Assembly (NCBI GenBank): GCA_029582165.1 | Contig: CM055872.1 | Coordinates: 47,814,195 to 47,878,194 of the forward strand | Reading direction: 5' to 3' | DNA from: Portulaca oleracea | Taxonomy: Eukaryota > Streptophyta > Magnoliopsida > Caryophyllales > Portulacaceae | DNA: 64,000 nucleotides | Shown: piece after piece, positions 33,701-44,806 of the stretch | How positions within the stretch are numbered: the first letter of the stretch is position 1 | Layout of the letters: each line of letters begins with the position of its first letter | Notes under the pieces: model-generated | Database searches by the model: none | What the model was told of the DNA's origin: nothing | What the model saw: only the letters and a program-made list of their open reading frames with translations | Made by a program: the position numbers and the translations under genes

Positions 33701-36700
33701 TCAATCAACAGATGGAACATGGAATGTTACACACTCCACATCCACCTTCTCTGGAAGCTCCAAAAAGGGTTTCAACCTGTGACCGTTAACCTTCCACACA
33801 GATGCATTAGTGGGGTCCTTGATTTCAACTACTCCCGAGGGAAACACAGTGGTCACAATGAACGGGCCGATCCATCTAGACTTCAGCTTACCCGCAAACA
33901 AGTGCAAACGTGAGTCATAAAGGAGGACTTTCTGCCCCGGAACGAAGGTTTTTCTAAGGATCACTTTATCATGCAAGACCTTCGATCGCTCCTTACTCAA
34001 CCTCCCGTTTTCGTATGCTTCTCTCCTTAACTCCTCTAGTTCACACAAGGTCAACTTTCTAATGTCCCCAGCTGCCGACAGGTCAAGGTTCAAGGCTTTC
34101 AAAGCCCACCACGCCCTATGCTCAAGCTCTACTGGCAAATGACAAGGTTTCCCAAAGACTGCTCTATAAGGTGACATTCCTATGGGAGTCTTGTAAGCTG
34201 TCCTATAGGCCCATAAAGCATCGGTCAATTTGGTGGACCAATCTTTCCTATTCTTTGACGCTGTCTTTTCAAGAATTTGCTTAATCTGCCTATTGGAAAC
34301 CTCAACTTGGCCATTTGATTGAGGGTGATAGGCGGCTGTCATTCTATGCTCAACAGAATATTTCCTAAGCAAAGCCGCAAAAGAACGATTATTGAAGTGA
34401 GTCCCCTGGTCGCTAATGATGGCTTTAGGCACCCCAAACCTAGAGAAAATGTTTTCTCGAAGGAACCTAGTCACAACTTTGGCGTCATTTCTTTTTGACG
34501 GAATTGCTTCAACCCATTTTGACACATAGACCACTGCTAGAAGAATATACTCATTCCCAAAAGAGGTAGGAAATGGTCCCATAAAATCAATGCCCCAAAC
34601 ATCGAATACATCCACAAAGATCTCGGGTTGGAAGGGCATCATGTTTCTTCTAGAGATTTTACTCAAACTCTGACACCTAAAACAGCTCTGGGCATAGTTA
34701 TGGGCGTCTCTAAAGATGGTAGGCCAATAGAATCCACTTTGTAAGACCTTATATGCTGTCTTTTTCCCACTAAAATGTCCCCCACAAGGTTGGTCGTGGC
34801 AAAACGAAAGGACATCCATGATAGACTCATCCGGAACACACCTTCTAAGAATTTGATCAGGACAATACTTAAACAGATAGGGGTCATCCTATATGAAATT
34901 TTTGACAATGTAAAGGAACCTATCTCTATCATGCCTATTCCAATCATTAGGCATTTCTCCCGTGACTTTAAAATTAACAATGTCAGCAAACCAAGGTTCT
35001 ACTCCTATGCTAAGAATGCGCTCATCAGGAAAACAAGCATCTATAGGAGATTCTATCGCATGTTCAGGCGTTATCCTAGAAAGGTGGTCCGCTACTGGAT
35101 TGTCAGATCCTTTCCTATCACGGATTTCACAGTCAAATTCTTGAAGTAACAACACCCACCTAACCAATCTAGGCTTGGATTCTTTTTTCTCCATCAAATA
35201 GCGAATCGCCGAATGGTCAGTAAACACAATCACTTTAGATCCTAACAAACAAGCCCGAATTTTCTCAAATGCATAAACCACAACTAGAAACTCTTTCTCA
35301 GTTACCGTGTAATTCAGTTGTGCTTCATTCAAAGTATGACTTGCATAGTGAATCACGACAGGTTTTTTGTCAATTCGTTGTCCTAAGACCACACCTATAG
35401 CATAGTCGGAAGCATCACACATCAACTCAAACGGTTCCCCCCATGTGGGAGGTTTGAGAATAGGAGGCGATATCAAGGCATCTTTAAGTGTGTTAAAGGC
35501 CTTCAAACACTCATCAGAAAAATCAAAAGTCACCTCCTTGGCCAATAAAGCAGAAAGGGGCTTGGCAATCTTACTAAAGTCACGAATGAATCGACGATAA
35601 AACCCGGCATGTCCTAAGAAGGACCTAACCTCCTTCACACAGGTGGGGGGGGGGGTCAAGTTCCTAACTAGGTCAATTTTCGCTTTATCCACTTCGATTC
35701 CATCTTTTGAAATCACGTGGCCCAAAACTATGCCCTTTCGTACCATAAAATGGCACTTCTCACAGTTTAAAGTCGAGTGTTTTTCTTGGCACCGACTCAA
35801 GACTCGACTCAAATTGGACAAACAATCATCAAAGGTGGTGCCAAATACTAAGAAATCATCCATGAAAATTTCAACACAGTCATCAACAAGGTCCGAGAAT
35901 ATAGACACCATGCACCGCTGAAAAGTGGCGGGGGCGTTGCAAAGTCCGAAGGGCATCCTACGGAAAGCAAACGTACCAAATGGGCATGTAAAAGTAGTTT
36001 TCTCCTGATCACATGGGGCTATAGAAATCTGAGTATACCCCGAATAGCCATCTAGAAAACAAAAGAAGTCATGCCCCACCAGTTTTTCTAACATTTGATC
36101 CATGAAAGGTAATGGAAAATGGTCTTTTCTCGTAGCCTTATTGAGTTTTCTGTAATCTATGCACACTCTCCATCCCGATGGAATGCGGGTTGACACTAAC
36201 TCGCCCCTCTCATTCTCCACAACTGTCAACCCGACCTTTTTAGGGACTACATGTATAGGACTAACCCACTTACTGTCGGAAATCGGGTAAATGATATCAT
36301 TGTCTAACCATTTCAGAATCTCCTTCTTAACCACCTCCTTCATTTGGGGGTTGAGTCTCCTTAAAGGGTCCCTCTAGGCCACACTATCATCTTCCAAAAA
36401 TATCCTATGCTGCACAATAGATGGACTAATCCCCCTGATGTCTCCAAGCGTCCATCCCAAAGCCCCTTTATTTATCCTAAGAACCTCGACTAGTTTGTTT
36501 TCTTGGTCCTCTCCTAGGTTCGAAGCTATAATAACCAGGTAAGTCTCACTAGGGCCAAGGAAAACATACTTTAACTCAGAGGGAAGAGGTTTAAGTTCAA
36601 GGGTTTTAGAAGATGGTGGCTCAGGTTCTATTATATCAGGCACATGTTGAGAGGCAAACAAAGATTCATAAAGTAATTCACCGTCAAACACATCAGAATC

Positions 36701-37540
36701 ACACAGTGAGGTTACACAGTCCGGGTCGAATCCTAACTCAACAAGATCACTCACACTAGGGGCAACATCCAGATCAGAAGGGTTACCACTCTCAAGGTCA
36801 CTAATCCAATTCACAGCATTACACTCTTGCTCATCATGTCCTAATGGTGACTTCTGTAGGTAAAAAATATTCAATTCCATAGTCAAATTCCCAAAAGTCA
36901 GTTTCATTCTCCCATCTTTACAATTAATCCAAGCATTAGATGTGGCTAGAAAGGGTCTACCTAAAATGACTGGAATCTCGTCACGAGGACTCTGAACCCT
37001 AGCTGTCTCTAACACAATAAATTCTACAGGGAAGACAAAGGTTCCAACTTGGATCAACACATCCTCAACTACTCCCCTAGGCACTCTCGTAGACCGATCA
37101 GCTAATTGGAGAACCATTCTTGTAGGTTTCTATTCCCCCAACCCCAAGGTGTCATACACATGTAAAGGTAACAAGTTGACACTTGCCCCTAAATCAAGGA
37201 GGGCTCTCTCAATCTGATTGTCTCCTATGGTAATGGAAATAGTTGGGCACCCTGGGTCCTTATATTTCACTGGAACCTGACTAGACAAGATGGAGCTCAC
37301 ATTAGAGGCCAAAAAGGCCTTCTTAGGAACCTGAGTTGCTCTCTTCGTTGTACACAATTCTTTGAGTAACCTAGCGTAAGAAGGACATTGCTGAATAGCG
37401 TCCAACAAGGGAATGTTGACCTTGACTTGAGAAAAAGTCTCCCTAATCTTTTCAAGAAATTTCTGGTCCTTAGTTCCCCTCAACCTTTGAGGAAAAGGTG
37501 GGGAAGGCTTATACGCCACAAAGTTGAGCAGATGGAATCA
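33701..37540 (-). pseudogene. pol: Athila-like protease, RT-RNase H and integrase
   Basis: One frame runs from about 37540 to the stop at 33701 with three premature TAG codons (37130-37132, 36374-36376, 34889-34891). In order: protease ALLDLGASVNLLP; reverse transcriptase with [53 protein letters not shown] and the catalytic FMDDF (35852-35866); RNase H with [11 protein letters not shown] and [11 protein letters not shown]; integrase with an HHCC finger ([10 protein letters not shown] to SCFRCQ), core aspartates in WGIDFMGP and ISDQGTHF, and the glutamate in SNGQVEVSN; and a C-terminal RWIGPFIV segment. No chromodomain is seen. Domain order and motifs are those of Athila. All catalytic residues I looked for are present; only the stops break it. 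The second stop lies in the usual linker before RT; the third replaces a residue just before DDPYLFKYC. Confidence 0.95.
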
Positions 37541-39244
37541 GGAAGCACTCTAGGTGAGGTCTTAGGACTCGGGTTGTCACCTAAGTTGGTCAACCTCTCT
37601 TCCTCATACGGCTCATCCTCAACTGACACTAGCTTATCACAAGGTCCAACACTCACATGTTGTTTCCTAGGCGAGTCTGAAGGTAATTCTCGGACCTGAT
37701 TGTCTACTTCCTTTCCTGATCTAAGAGTAATCACCGCATTAAGTCCCCTAACATGGTTCGGGTCACAAGAGGACGAAATAGAAGCTTTCCCCTTAGGGTT
37801 CGCCTCCGGTTGTCCAGGAAAAGTTCCCCTATCCCTATTAGACATCATAAGTTGAGCTACACTCTCATTCAATTGTTTCACCATTTTCGCCATGTCACTC
37901 ATCGTATCTTCAACCCTACTCAAACTAGACTCTAACTCTTTATACTTCCTATCCCCCTTGTCTTCACTTTGGTATCCCGTGGAGGCCTGTATGGGCGATC
38001 TGGGGATGGATGGTCTGCCCTCGAGGTGCTTGATAAGCAGCCTGAGGCGGTGGTCTTGGTTGGGTTTGATGTTGGTGAGGAGGAGGTGGGTTTCCTTGGA
38101 AACTTCCTTCTTGGTGCATCGGTGGCCTCAAAACATTTTGATTATCCATCCCGTAAGACAAGAAAGGGTGTTTTGGCATCCCAGGAAATTGGTAGGGCCG
38201 GTACTGGTTAAACATAGCATTAACATTTTCCACATTGGACGACACATGTTGCAAATACAAAGGGCAATTAGCATATACATGGTCAGGTCCTTGGCACCAA
38301 GCACAAATCAAAGAGGATTGAGGGTTCGGAGACATGGGTTGCTCTAAAGAATTCACTTGTATGCAAGGTTGGGTCTTAGTAGATGCCATTTGCTGTTGGG
38401 CTAGGGTTTTTATCATATTCTCTAAAGAAGCAAACCTAGCTTCGTACCCAGTACTCTCACTCACCGCGTGAACCCCTCCCCGTGCATTGGACAACTGTGC
38501 TCCTATGGACTCATCCCTAGTGTTTCCCCATTGCATTACTCTTCTCGACATACTCCAAAAATCCGAAGCTTCCTCTGCAGTTTTGTCCATAAATCCCCCT
38601 TGACACATAGACTCTAAGGTTACTTGGGTTTCCTGATCTACCCCTTCATACACTATTTGGCACAATCTCACTAGGTCAAACCCATGGTGGGGAAATTGAG
38701 ACAAAAGATTCTTGAACCGCTCAAAAGCTTTCCAATAAGGCTCCCCCTTATCCTGTCTAAACTTCAAAATGGAATTTCTCATTTTAACTGCCATAGAATT
38801 TGGGAAATACCTCTTCATAAATACCTTTAAGAAACTATCCCATGAGTTTATGGACCCCGGTTTGATACTATACATCCACCTCTTCGCTGAATCTCGCAGA
38901 GCGAAGGGCAAATATTTCAACAGAACATAATCAAAAGGTACCCCTGGTGGTGTGACCATACTAAGGTACTCCTTATACTCTGCTGTCCAGATAAGCGCCA
39001 ACCCCGTCCCAGTAAAAAGAGGTAGATTCTGGGTATGATACTGTCTGGGATCGAAGGTAACTCCTTGAGATAGGGTCGGTAACACAAAACACGATGGAGG
39101 CGGGTCATAAGATGGATAGAGCTGGTCGCTCAAGGTAACCCTCGGCCCTTCCTCACCCATATTAGGCAGGTCGACTAAAGGTCTCTCTACCCTAACCAGT
39201 CTACTAGTTTCCAGTATTCGAACCCATCCTATCGAATGACGCAC
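37540..39244 (-). pseudogene. gag: Athila-like gag, frameshifted
   Basis: The frame starts at 39244 with GTGCGTCAT, probably a mutated ATG start just downstream of the primer site. It encodes capsid segments (FLKVFMKRYFPNSM, EPYWKAFERFKNLLSQFPHHG) and a zinc knuckle CAWCQGPDHVYANC, then a Gln/Pro-rich stretch. A frameshift near 37980 moves the reading to another frame, which continues with DTMSDMAKMVKQLNESVAQL and LNAVITLRSGKEV; a second frameshift near 37530 restores the original frame before the protease (YKPSPPFPQRL). The product is the structural capsid polyprotein. Two compensating shifts argue for decay after insertion rather than programmed frameshifting, which would need only one. Confidence 0.9.
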
Positions 39245-39378
39245 TTTCTCCTTTTTAGTTGGTTTTTCTATTTTTTTTAATTTTTAGTGATTTTTAAACT
39301 TGATGCTAAACAAGCAAAGCAATTAAACTATTCACACTATGCACAAACAAACCAATTCTAAACTCCCAAATAACGCCA

Positions 39379-39396
39379 TCCCCGGCAACGGCGCCA
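39379..39396 (-). other. Primer-binding site, tRNA-Asp type
   Basis: The minus strand reads TGGCGCCGTTGCCGGGGA, one base from the LTR at 39398. It is a perfect match to the Athila-type site complementary to plant tRNA-Asp. Confidence 0.95.
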
Positions 39397-39397
39397 T

Positions 39398-40720
39398 TGT
39401 TCGGTTGCGTATTTTGTGGTTTTATAAGTAAGGATGTCGAACTCGAGGATGGGTGTGAGGTTTGTCTAGGTTTTTGGCTTGTTAGAGGTTTTCAATTGCG
39501 GAAAACATTAAAGTATGAAAATTAAGCGATTAAATTATCCCTAATCATGATACTAAACATGCCCATTAAAAAGAACACAATCAAACAAGTAATTACTACT
39601 ATAAATGTAAGAAATCTATAAGCTTATCAAACGAACATTTAATAAAACTCTAACTACCACTAAGATCAAAGCAAGCAAATAGCAATTAAATAGCAACTAA
39701 TTAATCTAAACAACATTAGAATGTAGTCCATACCCTTGATGACTAGTCAAAATCGATCTCCATTCTTCATTCTTCATCTTCGTTTGCAACTTTCCCCGAA
39801 CAAAATAGAAAGTTGTGAATTAAGTTACTAAGGACCCTCAAATCTTCACTCTAAGTAAGATTTGTGGCCCTTAATCTCCCTTTTCACTAAAAGATTGATT
39901 GTTTGTGGCTAATCTAGGAACCTTCAAATGAAAACTTCAATGAAATCTAAAGCATAAAGTAATGAAGATAAAGGAAAGCTGAAAATTACTTGAAGAAAAG
40001 TTGATTACATTCAAAATCTCAAGAACTTGGAGAACAAGGCAAGAGAAAACCCTTAGAGAGAGAAAGTAAAAGCTTAATTAAGAAATCATTAAAACCACTA
40101 ATTACAAACTAAAACTTCAGCTAATTGTCCTCTCAAATGGAATCGCAGCTAAGGCTCTTATAATGACCTAAGTTAGTTGCACAAAACGCAGCATCTCATT
40201 TCCAGCCTGTACGCAGAAAACAGAATTGGCTCGGGCGAGCAAGCATTCTGGTCGCGTGTTTCTTGTTCCTCGGCAACTTCTCCTCGGCAGCTCAGAAGCT
40301 CAGCTCGGTCGAGCAGGGCCCTTGCTCGGGCGAGCTGGCCCTCTGTTTCTTCATTGCCTTAGCCATATTTTTCGAACTTTTCCACGGTCGTTGTGCAGAA
40401 GCATGGCTCGGCCGAGCCAGTATGTTGCTCGGGCGAGCCAGCTTTCTGTCTCTTCTCTTCTTGACTCAAAATCAATCGGCAATTCTCGCTGACCTTCCAG
40501 AGGTGTTGCTCGGGCGAGCCAACATGCTGCTCGGTCGAGCAACCCTTCTGCCTCCACCCCTTATTTGGTGAGTTTTTGCTCCGTTTTGGCTCCATTTTAG
40601 GTCGCTCTCTTATTTTCCTACAAAACTACAAAAATCTCATAACTCGAATAAAATACGGGGTTAGAACATATAAAAACTCCCTAATAAAGAGAAGAATTCG
40701 GCTCGAAACGAGACCGAACA
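39398..40720 (-). repeat. Right (5') LTR, Athila-like element
   Basis: TGTTCGGTTGCG to GACCGAACA, near-identical to the left LTR. A TATA-like box lies at 40157-40164 (plus CTTATAAT). Seven GCTCG/CGAGC palindromes lie 60-390 bp upstream of it (40225-40545). Confidence 0.95.
40225..40545. promoter_or_regulatory. Cluster of GCTCGNNCGAGC palindromes in U3
   Basis: Seven copies: near 40228, 40302, 40323, 40404 (GGCTCGGCCGAGCC), 40427, 40508 and 40529 (TGCTCGGTCGAGCA). Arms are 5-7 bp with a central dinucleotide. The position upstream of the TATA box suggests enhancer or silencing sites; this role is inferred. Confidence 0.7.
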
Positions 40721-40725
40721 ACTAT
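40721..40725. repeat. Target-site duplication ACTAT, right
   Basis: Identical to 27501-27505. Confidence 0.95.
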
Positions 40726-41017
40726 CCTCATGAATTTTGCCTCAAGTTGCTTCTACATCTCGTCATGGTTCTTGTCTGACTACTTATTCTTGATTCGATG
40801 GGATCATTGCTGGACCGGCTTGGCATTATGGTAAAGAGGATTTGCATGTTCGGGAGATTTCAATCCCAAGCATGTCCTCTTAAGACCAAGCGAAGACATC
40901 AGCGAATTCATTTAGAAGCTTTGAAAACACCTCTTTCTCCCACAGGTGAATGATTTTCCAATTTTCAATTCCCGAGGAATGCAACATGTGAGTTAGGACC
41001 ATCCTTTCTCGAGGAAT
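40726..41017 (-). pseudogene. pol: Tat-like pol relic, upstream end
   Basis: The minus strand continues the pol relic across the Athila-like insertion: KQLEAKFMRIV joins EFPEWITNIVPV on the far side. Farther upstream are LYHNAKPVQQ and HHDEM-like segments, typical of the stretch before the reverse transcriptase, with several stops. The junction with the plus-strand sequence to the right lies near 41017. Confidence 0.75.
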
Positions 41018-41022
41018 GTATT

Positions 41023-41815
41023 TTGAATAAAATAGAGTCTTCTTCCCCCTTTTCGCCTAATATTCATGTTAATCCGCCTTCGTGTGATTTGGAAAATGGC
41101 GATGATGACTCTTTTGCTCCGTCTTTGACTTGTGTGCCACCATCTCGTGATATAGAAATTGTTCTTCATAATGCATATGTGAGTGATTCTGAATTGTTTG
41201 CCATGGATTATGAACCTGAATGTTGCACTCTCCTCTTGGATGTCCAAGATGATGCATCTTTATCTTTAGCAATCTCATCCCCTTCTTCGTGTATAGATAC
41301 GCCCGCTGAGTTTGTGATTGTTGATGATGATGCTAATTTATGTGGTGTTGAGAGTGTTGTCATGAGGAATAATCCTACTCTTTATTTGTACATATTAGAT
41401 GAATTTGATGAGTTAGATGATGATTTTGGGTTGGGACTTCTTTTTTATGAGGCTGTGGAGGTGGCTGAGAAGCCTCCTATGTGTAATAATTGCGTTGATG
41501 TTAGGCCACCCTCTTCCGATCATGGAATCCCCTTGCATTCATTGATGATCACCCCGTCGTTCGACCATACATGCCTTGAGTCCTTAGGTTCCCTTAGAGG
41601 GTATGATCCCCTCCGACCTTGACCCTTACCTTGCTTACCTAAAGGACTCGCCTAAAAAAATCATGATAATTCACTTCCATCATTATTTCTATTACTTTTA
41701 TAAGGAATTTGACAAAATGTTGAGAGCACTTGCTTATACTGACTCTTTGTTTAGTTTGTTCTCTTACATCCATGACTCTAAAATGCATTTGAGGATGCAT
41801 GACCTTCTAGTATAG
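41023..41815 (+). pseudogene. Unrecognised acidic ORF in retroelement DNA, one frameshift
   Basis: About 200 codons are open from 41023 (no clear ATG at the start; the frame is open a little further left) to a TGA at 41620. The reading continues in another frame from about 41603 (SDLDPYLAYLKDSPKKI) to a stop at 41815, which suggests a single frameshift near 41610. The first part is strongly acidic (LENGDDDSF, IVDDDANLCG, LDEFDELDDDFG) with several Cys; the second has FDKMLRALAYTD and HDSKMHLRMHDLLV. I recognise no domain. It is followed by Athila-like 3' sequence on the same strand, so it is probably an accessory frame of that element rather than a host gene, but this is inference. The lack of stops over 600 bases suggests it coded until recently. 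Confidence 0.45.
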
Positions 41816-43446
41816 GTGTTGACTAGCTCCGAGATAGACGGACCAAGTCTTAAATAAGAAGGAGTGACTGATGCTTCTTTCATGGTCGAGGTTCACTTAA
41901 TCACATTTCTTGTTTTTATTGAAAACCAATCGGTAACCACGTTCCATCCTCCTTTGTTCTTGTAAATATGTATTTTTAATTACTTATATAGTTTATTCTT
42001 CCATACTTGCTTTTCTCTTTCGGTGGTGGGCCCCTTTGTGTGTACATGCTGGATTCTTGGATGTTGTAGCCATGTGGGGTTAGGTTACCACTCTTTGTGT
42101 GTTTTTTTTACTTGTTCCTTTTTGTTTGTTTTTGACCCCTTTTTGAGACTCTTTCCCTTACAATGAGGACATGTGAGATTTAGGTGTGTGTGTGTGTGTG
42201 GGGGGGGGGGGGGGAGCATTCTTGTTTTGGGGTAGCTAGTTAGTTTTTGTTTCTTTAAAAAAACGGAAAAAAAAAATTCCAAAGTAGTTTATGCTTATCT
42301 TTATGCTTTAGCTGTCTAGATGGTTAAGTTAGTTAGCCAAAAACAGTCATTATGTCTGTGCCAAACCTATTCTTTAAATTGTGACCTTGAAATTTGATTT
42401 CCTCTTCCCCTTTTTCAAAGCAACACCCTTACTTTAAATCACCTCGAATATGTTTTTGGGATTTTCTCGGCTTAGAAGGTCTTAGTTTTAGCTATTCTTG
42501 CTTTTCATGCCCTAATTAAACCGGCGAAACCAACAAGGGTTAGTGTGAGTGGACGACACTCACACCACTTAAGTACTTTGTATACGTATAGAGAAACCCT
42601 TGTTGGGAGGATAACCCCTTTTCGGAGGGCCGTGCAAATTCCCGAAAAACCAGGTATGAAAAAAAAACGGAAAGAAAAAAACAGAAAGCATATTCTTGCT
42701 GTTGGTTCACTAACGTGGTTTGGCGTGGGTGATTAGCGACCCCTCGCCCCTTAAGTGCTTGGTGTATGTATGGAGAAAAACAACGCGAGGAGAGTAAACC
42801 CCTCATGGCTGCATTTTATCTAGAAACATGTCAACTAAAAAAAATAGAGTAAATTAGTGAATAAAGTGCGGAACCTCCTCCAATGTAACTGGTGGCCCTC
42901 ACCAAGCCAAGGGCGAGACCAAATAAGTTGGGGGTGATGTTTATTGAATTGTTAATAAATAAGATCGTACATGAATGGGTGGATAGCCGAGATCTGACCG
43001 CCATGGCCGGATTTTGACTGAGAATAGATTAGAGATACATACACCATACACAAGGAACACGTTATACAGGCAAGATTGAAGTGGAACATCTGAAGGATTA
43101 GTCTCACCCGAGTCTAGTGTCTTGGCATGTATATACTAACTAATTTTGGTTAATTAGGGATTTGTATGATTAGCTTTTGAAGCGGCGATCATGAATTCTC
43201 CTTCCTTGTCAAAAAGTCTTGATTTTCACTTTCCTTTCCTTTTTCTTTTTCCTTTTCTTTCGGCTTTTGTAGGTATAGCTTTTGCAAACCCTCACGAGAC
43301 CGACCTTGTCAACCTAGGCTACCGGGGGATATAAAGGGCTTGATGCATAAGCTAAATGCATATGCGATTCCTGCGAAAGTGAGTTAGGTTTTTTCGTATT
43401 TTGTTTAGTTTTTGTTTTGTTCTTTTAGGGACGAGCAAAAGTCTAA
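41816..43446 (+). mobile_element. Athila-like 3' untranslated region, plus strand
   Basis: Non-coding. It has the ACAATGAGGACATGTGAG motif and a GT/poly-G tract (about 42184-42214) like the internal polypurine motifs of the element at 27506-40720. A block at 43321-43388 is conserved with 28907-28980 on the other strand. The two CCCCTT...GTAT segments near 42600 and 42750 are an internal duplication. Confidence 0.6.
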
Positions 43447-43456
43447 GTGTGGGGTT
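43441..43456 (+). other. Polypurine tract, plus-strand Athila-like element
   Basis: CTAAGTGTGGGGTTT directly before TGAGCC, the presumed start of the 3' LTR. Confidence 0.6.
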
Positions 43457-44806
43457 TTGAGCCAAATTGCATCTATTCCCCTGGGCAATTCTCTCGTTTC
43501 CATGTGTAAATGTTAATGTTTTTATGTTATTTTCTTTCCTTTGTAGATTTCTTTACTAGTTATGTGCTTGTGGAGGAAAAGTGCACAAAACGAGGTCAGA
43601 ACTGGGCTTATCCGAGTAAGGGCCAAGACGCCAATACAAATCCTGAGAAAACCCGACCCAAGACGAAGAGAACCCGAGCCTTGATCCTGGGGAGAACCAA
43701 GAAAACAAGGTGTCAGCAGGGGTGTCACGACCGTGACACAGGACCTCATGACTGTGACTCCCATTGAACCTTGGTAGCCAAAATGAGGAAAAGGAGGCTC
43801 GAGGCAGAATGAGTGTCACGATCGTGACGCCCCCGAATCCTGGGTTCGTGGGAAAGCAGTCTCACGGCCGTGAACCCCAAGAGAAATCCAGGCAGAAAGC
43901 CCCCCACGGTCGTGATGTGCCTGTGTCATGCCCGTGAGGGAGGCAGAGGTCTTCAGCAGATTCCATGCTTCACGGTCGTGACATACTTTATCACGGTCGT
44001 GACACTCAGAGGGACCCCCAGACCAGAAGAACCCTCGCGTCCGTGACACCCTTATGTCACGCCCGTGAGGTAGGTGAGTTAGTTGAAGTTTTCGGAAATC
44101 CCCCGGTGACGGACTAGGTAACGCCCGTGACGCCCTAGTTTGTCGACTTACTTTCAGGGCAAAACGATTTTGTTTGACCCTCTTTTCCTCTATGTGTATA
44201 ATGTAAACACTGAGTTTTTCCTAGGGAAGCTTTCATTATTAGGTTTTAGTCTTTATTTTTACCTTTTAGCTTTTACATTAGAGTTTTAGTTAAGATTTAA
44301 TTAAGTTTTAATTCTTTGCAATTGATTTAGGGTTTATCTTGTAATTGAATCTTTCATTATTGTCTCCTCTATCTTTGAAGCATCAATTAGTACCAAATTG
44401 CAGTAAGTCTTTCTTCTCCCCTTTTTATTTCACCTTTCAATTAGTTAATTACTTCTTTGATTATCTTATTTATGCTTTTAATTAGATTTAATAGTGTTGT
44501 TATATGTTTTCTCCATTGTTTTTGCTAGAATTATGTCGAGCATTGAATTGATTGTTGAAGTAGTGGTATTCATAATTATGTGTTGCTTGTTACCTTAGGA
44601 TTAGAGGGTAATTAGGACCCCTAATGGGGGATTAGGCATGGATTAGTTGCATTAGGGTGATTAATGAAGTAATTAGGTCTTCCACCCTAGTTTTCCATTC
44701 GATAATTGAGAGATTTTAGTGTCAGGAGGTTATGAATCCTTCCAAACATCGAATTGAGACTCTACGGCGGAGTGATTGATTCCTAATCCTAACTCAGGTG
44801 AGAGGA
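43457..44806 (+). repeat. LTR with TCACGNNCGTGA palindromes
   Basis: It starts TGAGCCAAATTGC after the polypurine tract. A TATA-like box TATAAT lies at 44197-44202. Upstream of it are about eleven palindromic motifs (43723-44132). The LTR seems to be interrupted at 44807 by a candidate solo LTR and to resume at 45928; its 3' end is not resolved. Confidence 0.55.
43723..44132. promoter_or_regulatory. Cluster of TCACGNNCGTGA palindromes in U3
   Basis: About eleven copies, the best TGTCACGACCGTGACA (43723-43738), GTCACGATCGTGAC (about 43813) and TCACGGTCGTGACA (about 43970 and 43991). Others are one-sided or mutated. They end about 65 bp before the TATA-like box. The central pair varies while the arms are kept. 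Confidence 0.7.

Larger units (their letters stand above)
27506..40720 (-). mobile_element. Complete 13.2 kb Athila-like retrotransposon
   Basis: A full-length Ty3/gypsy element on the minus strand with LTRs of 1324 and 1323 bp, a perfect 5-bp target duplication, a tRNA-Asp primer site, gag, protease, reverse transcriptase-RNase H, integrase and a further frame in the env position that resembles the ATHILA ORF-1 family. The long 3' region (28830-33700) is partly non-coding, as is usual for Athila. The LTRs are nearly identical by eye, indicating recent insertion, but the polyprotein has two frameshifts and several TAG stops, so this copy is not autonomous. It disrupts an older Tat-like pol gene. 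Confidence 0.95.

Noticed and set aside
35641..35655. Run of G as a sequencing error or frameshift site in pol
   Set aside because: The frame continues correctly on both sides ([15 protein letters not shown]), so the run is part of the coding sequence.
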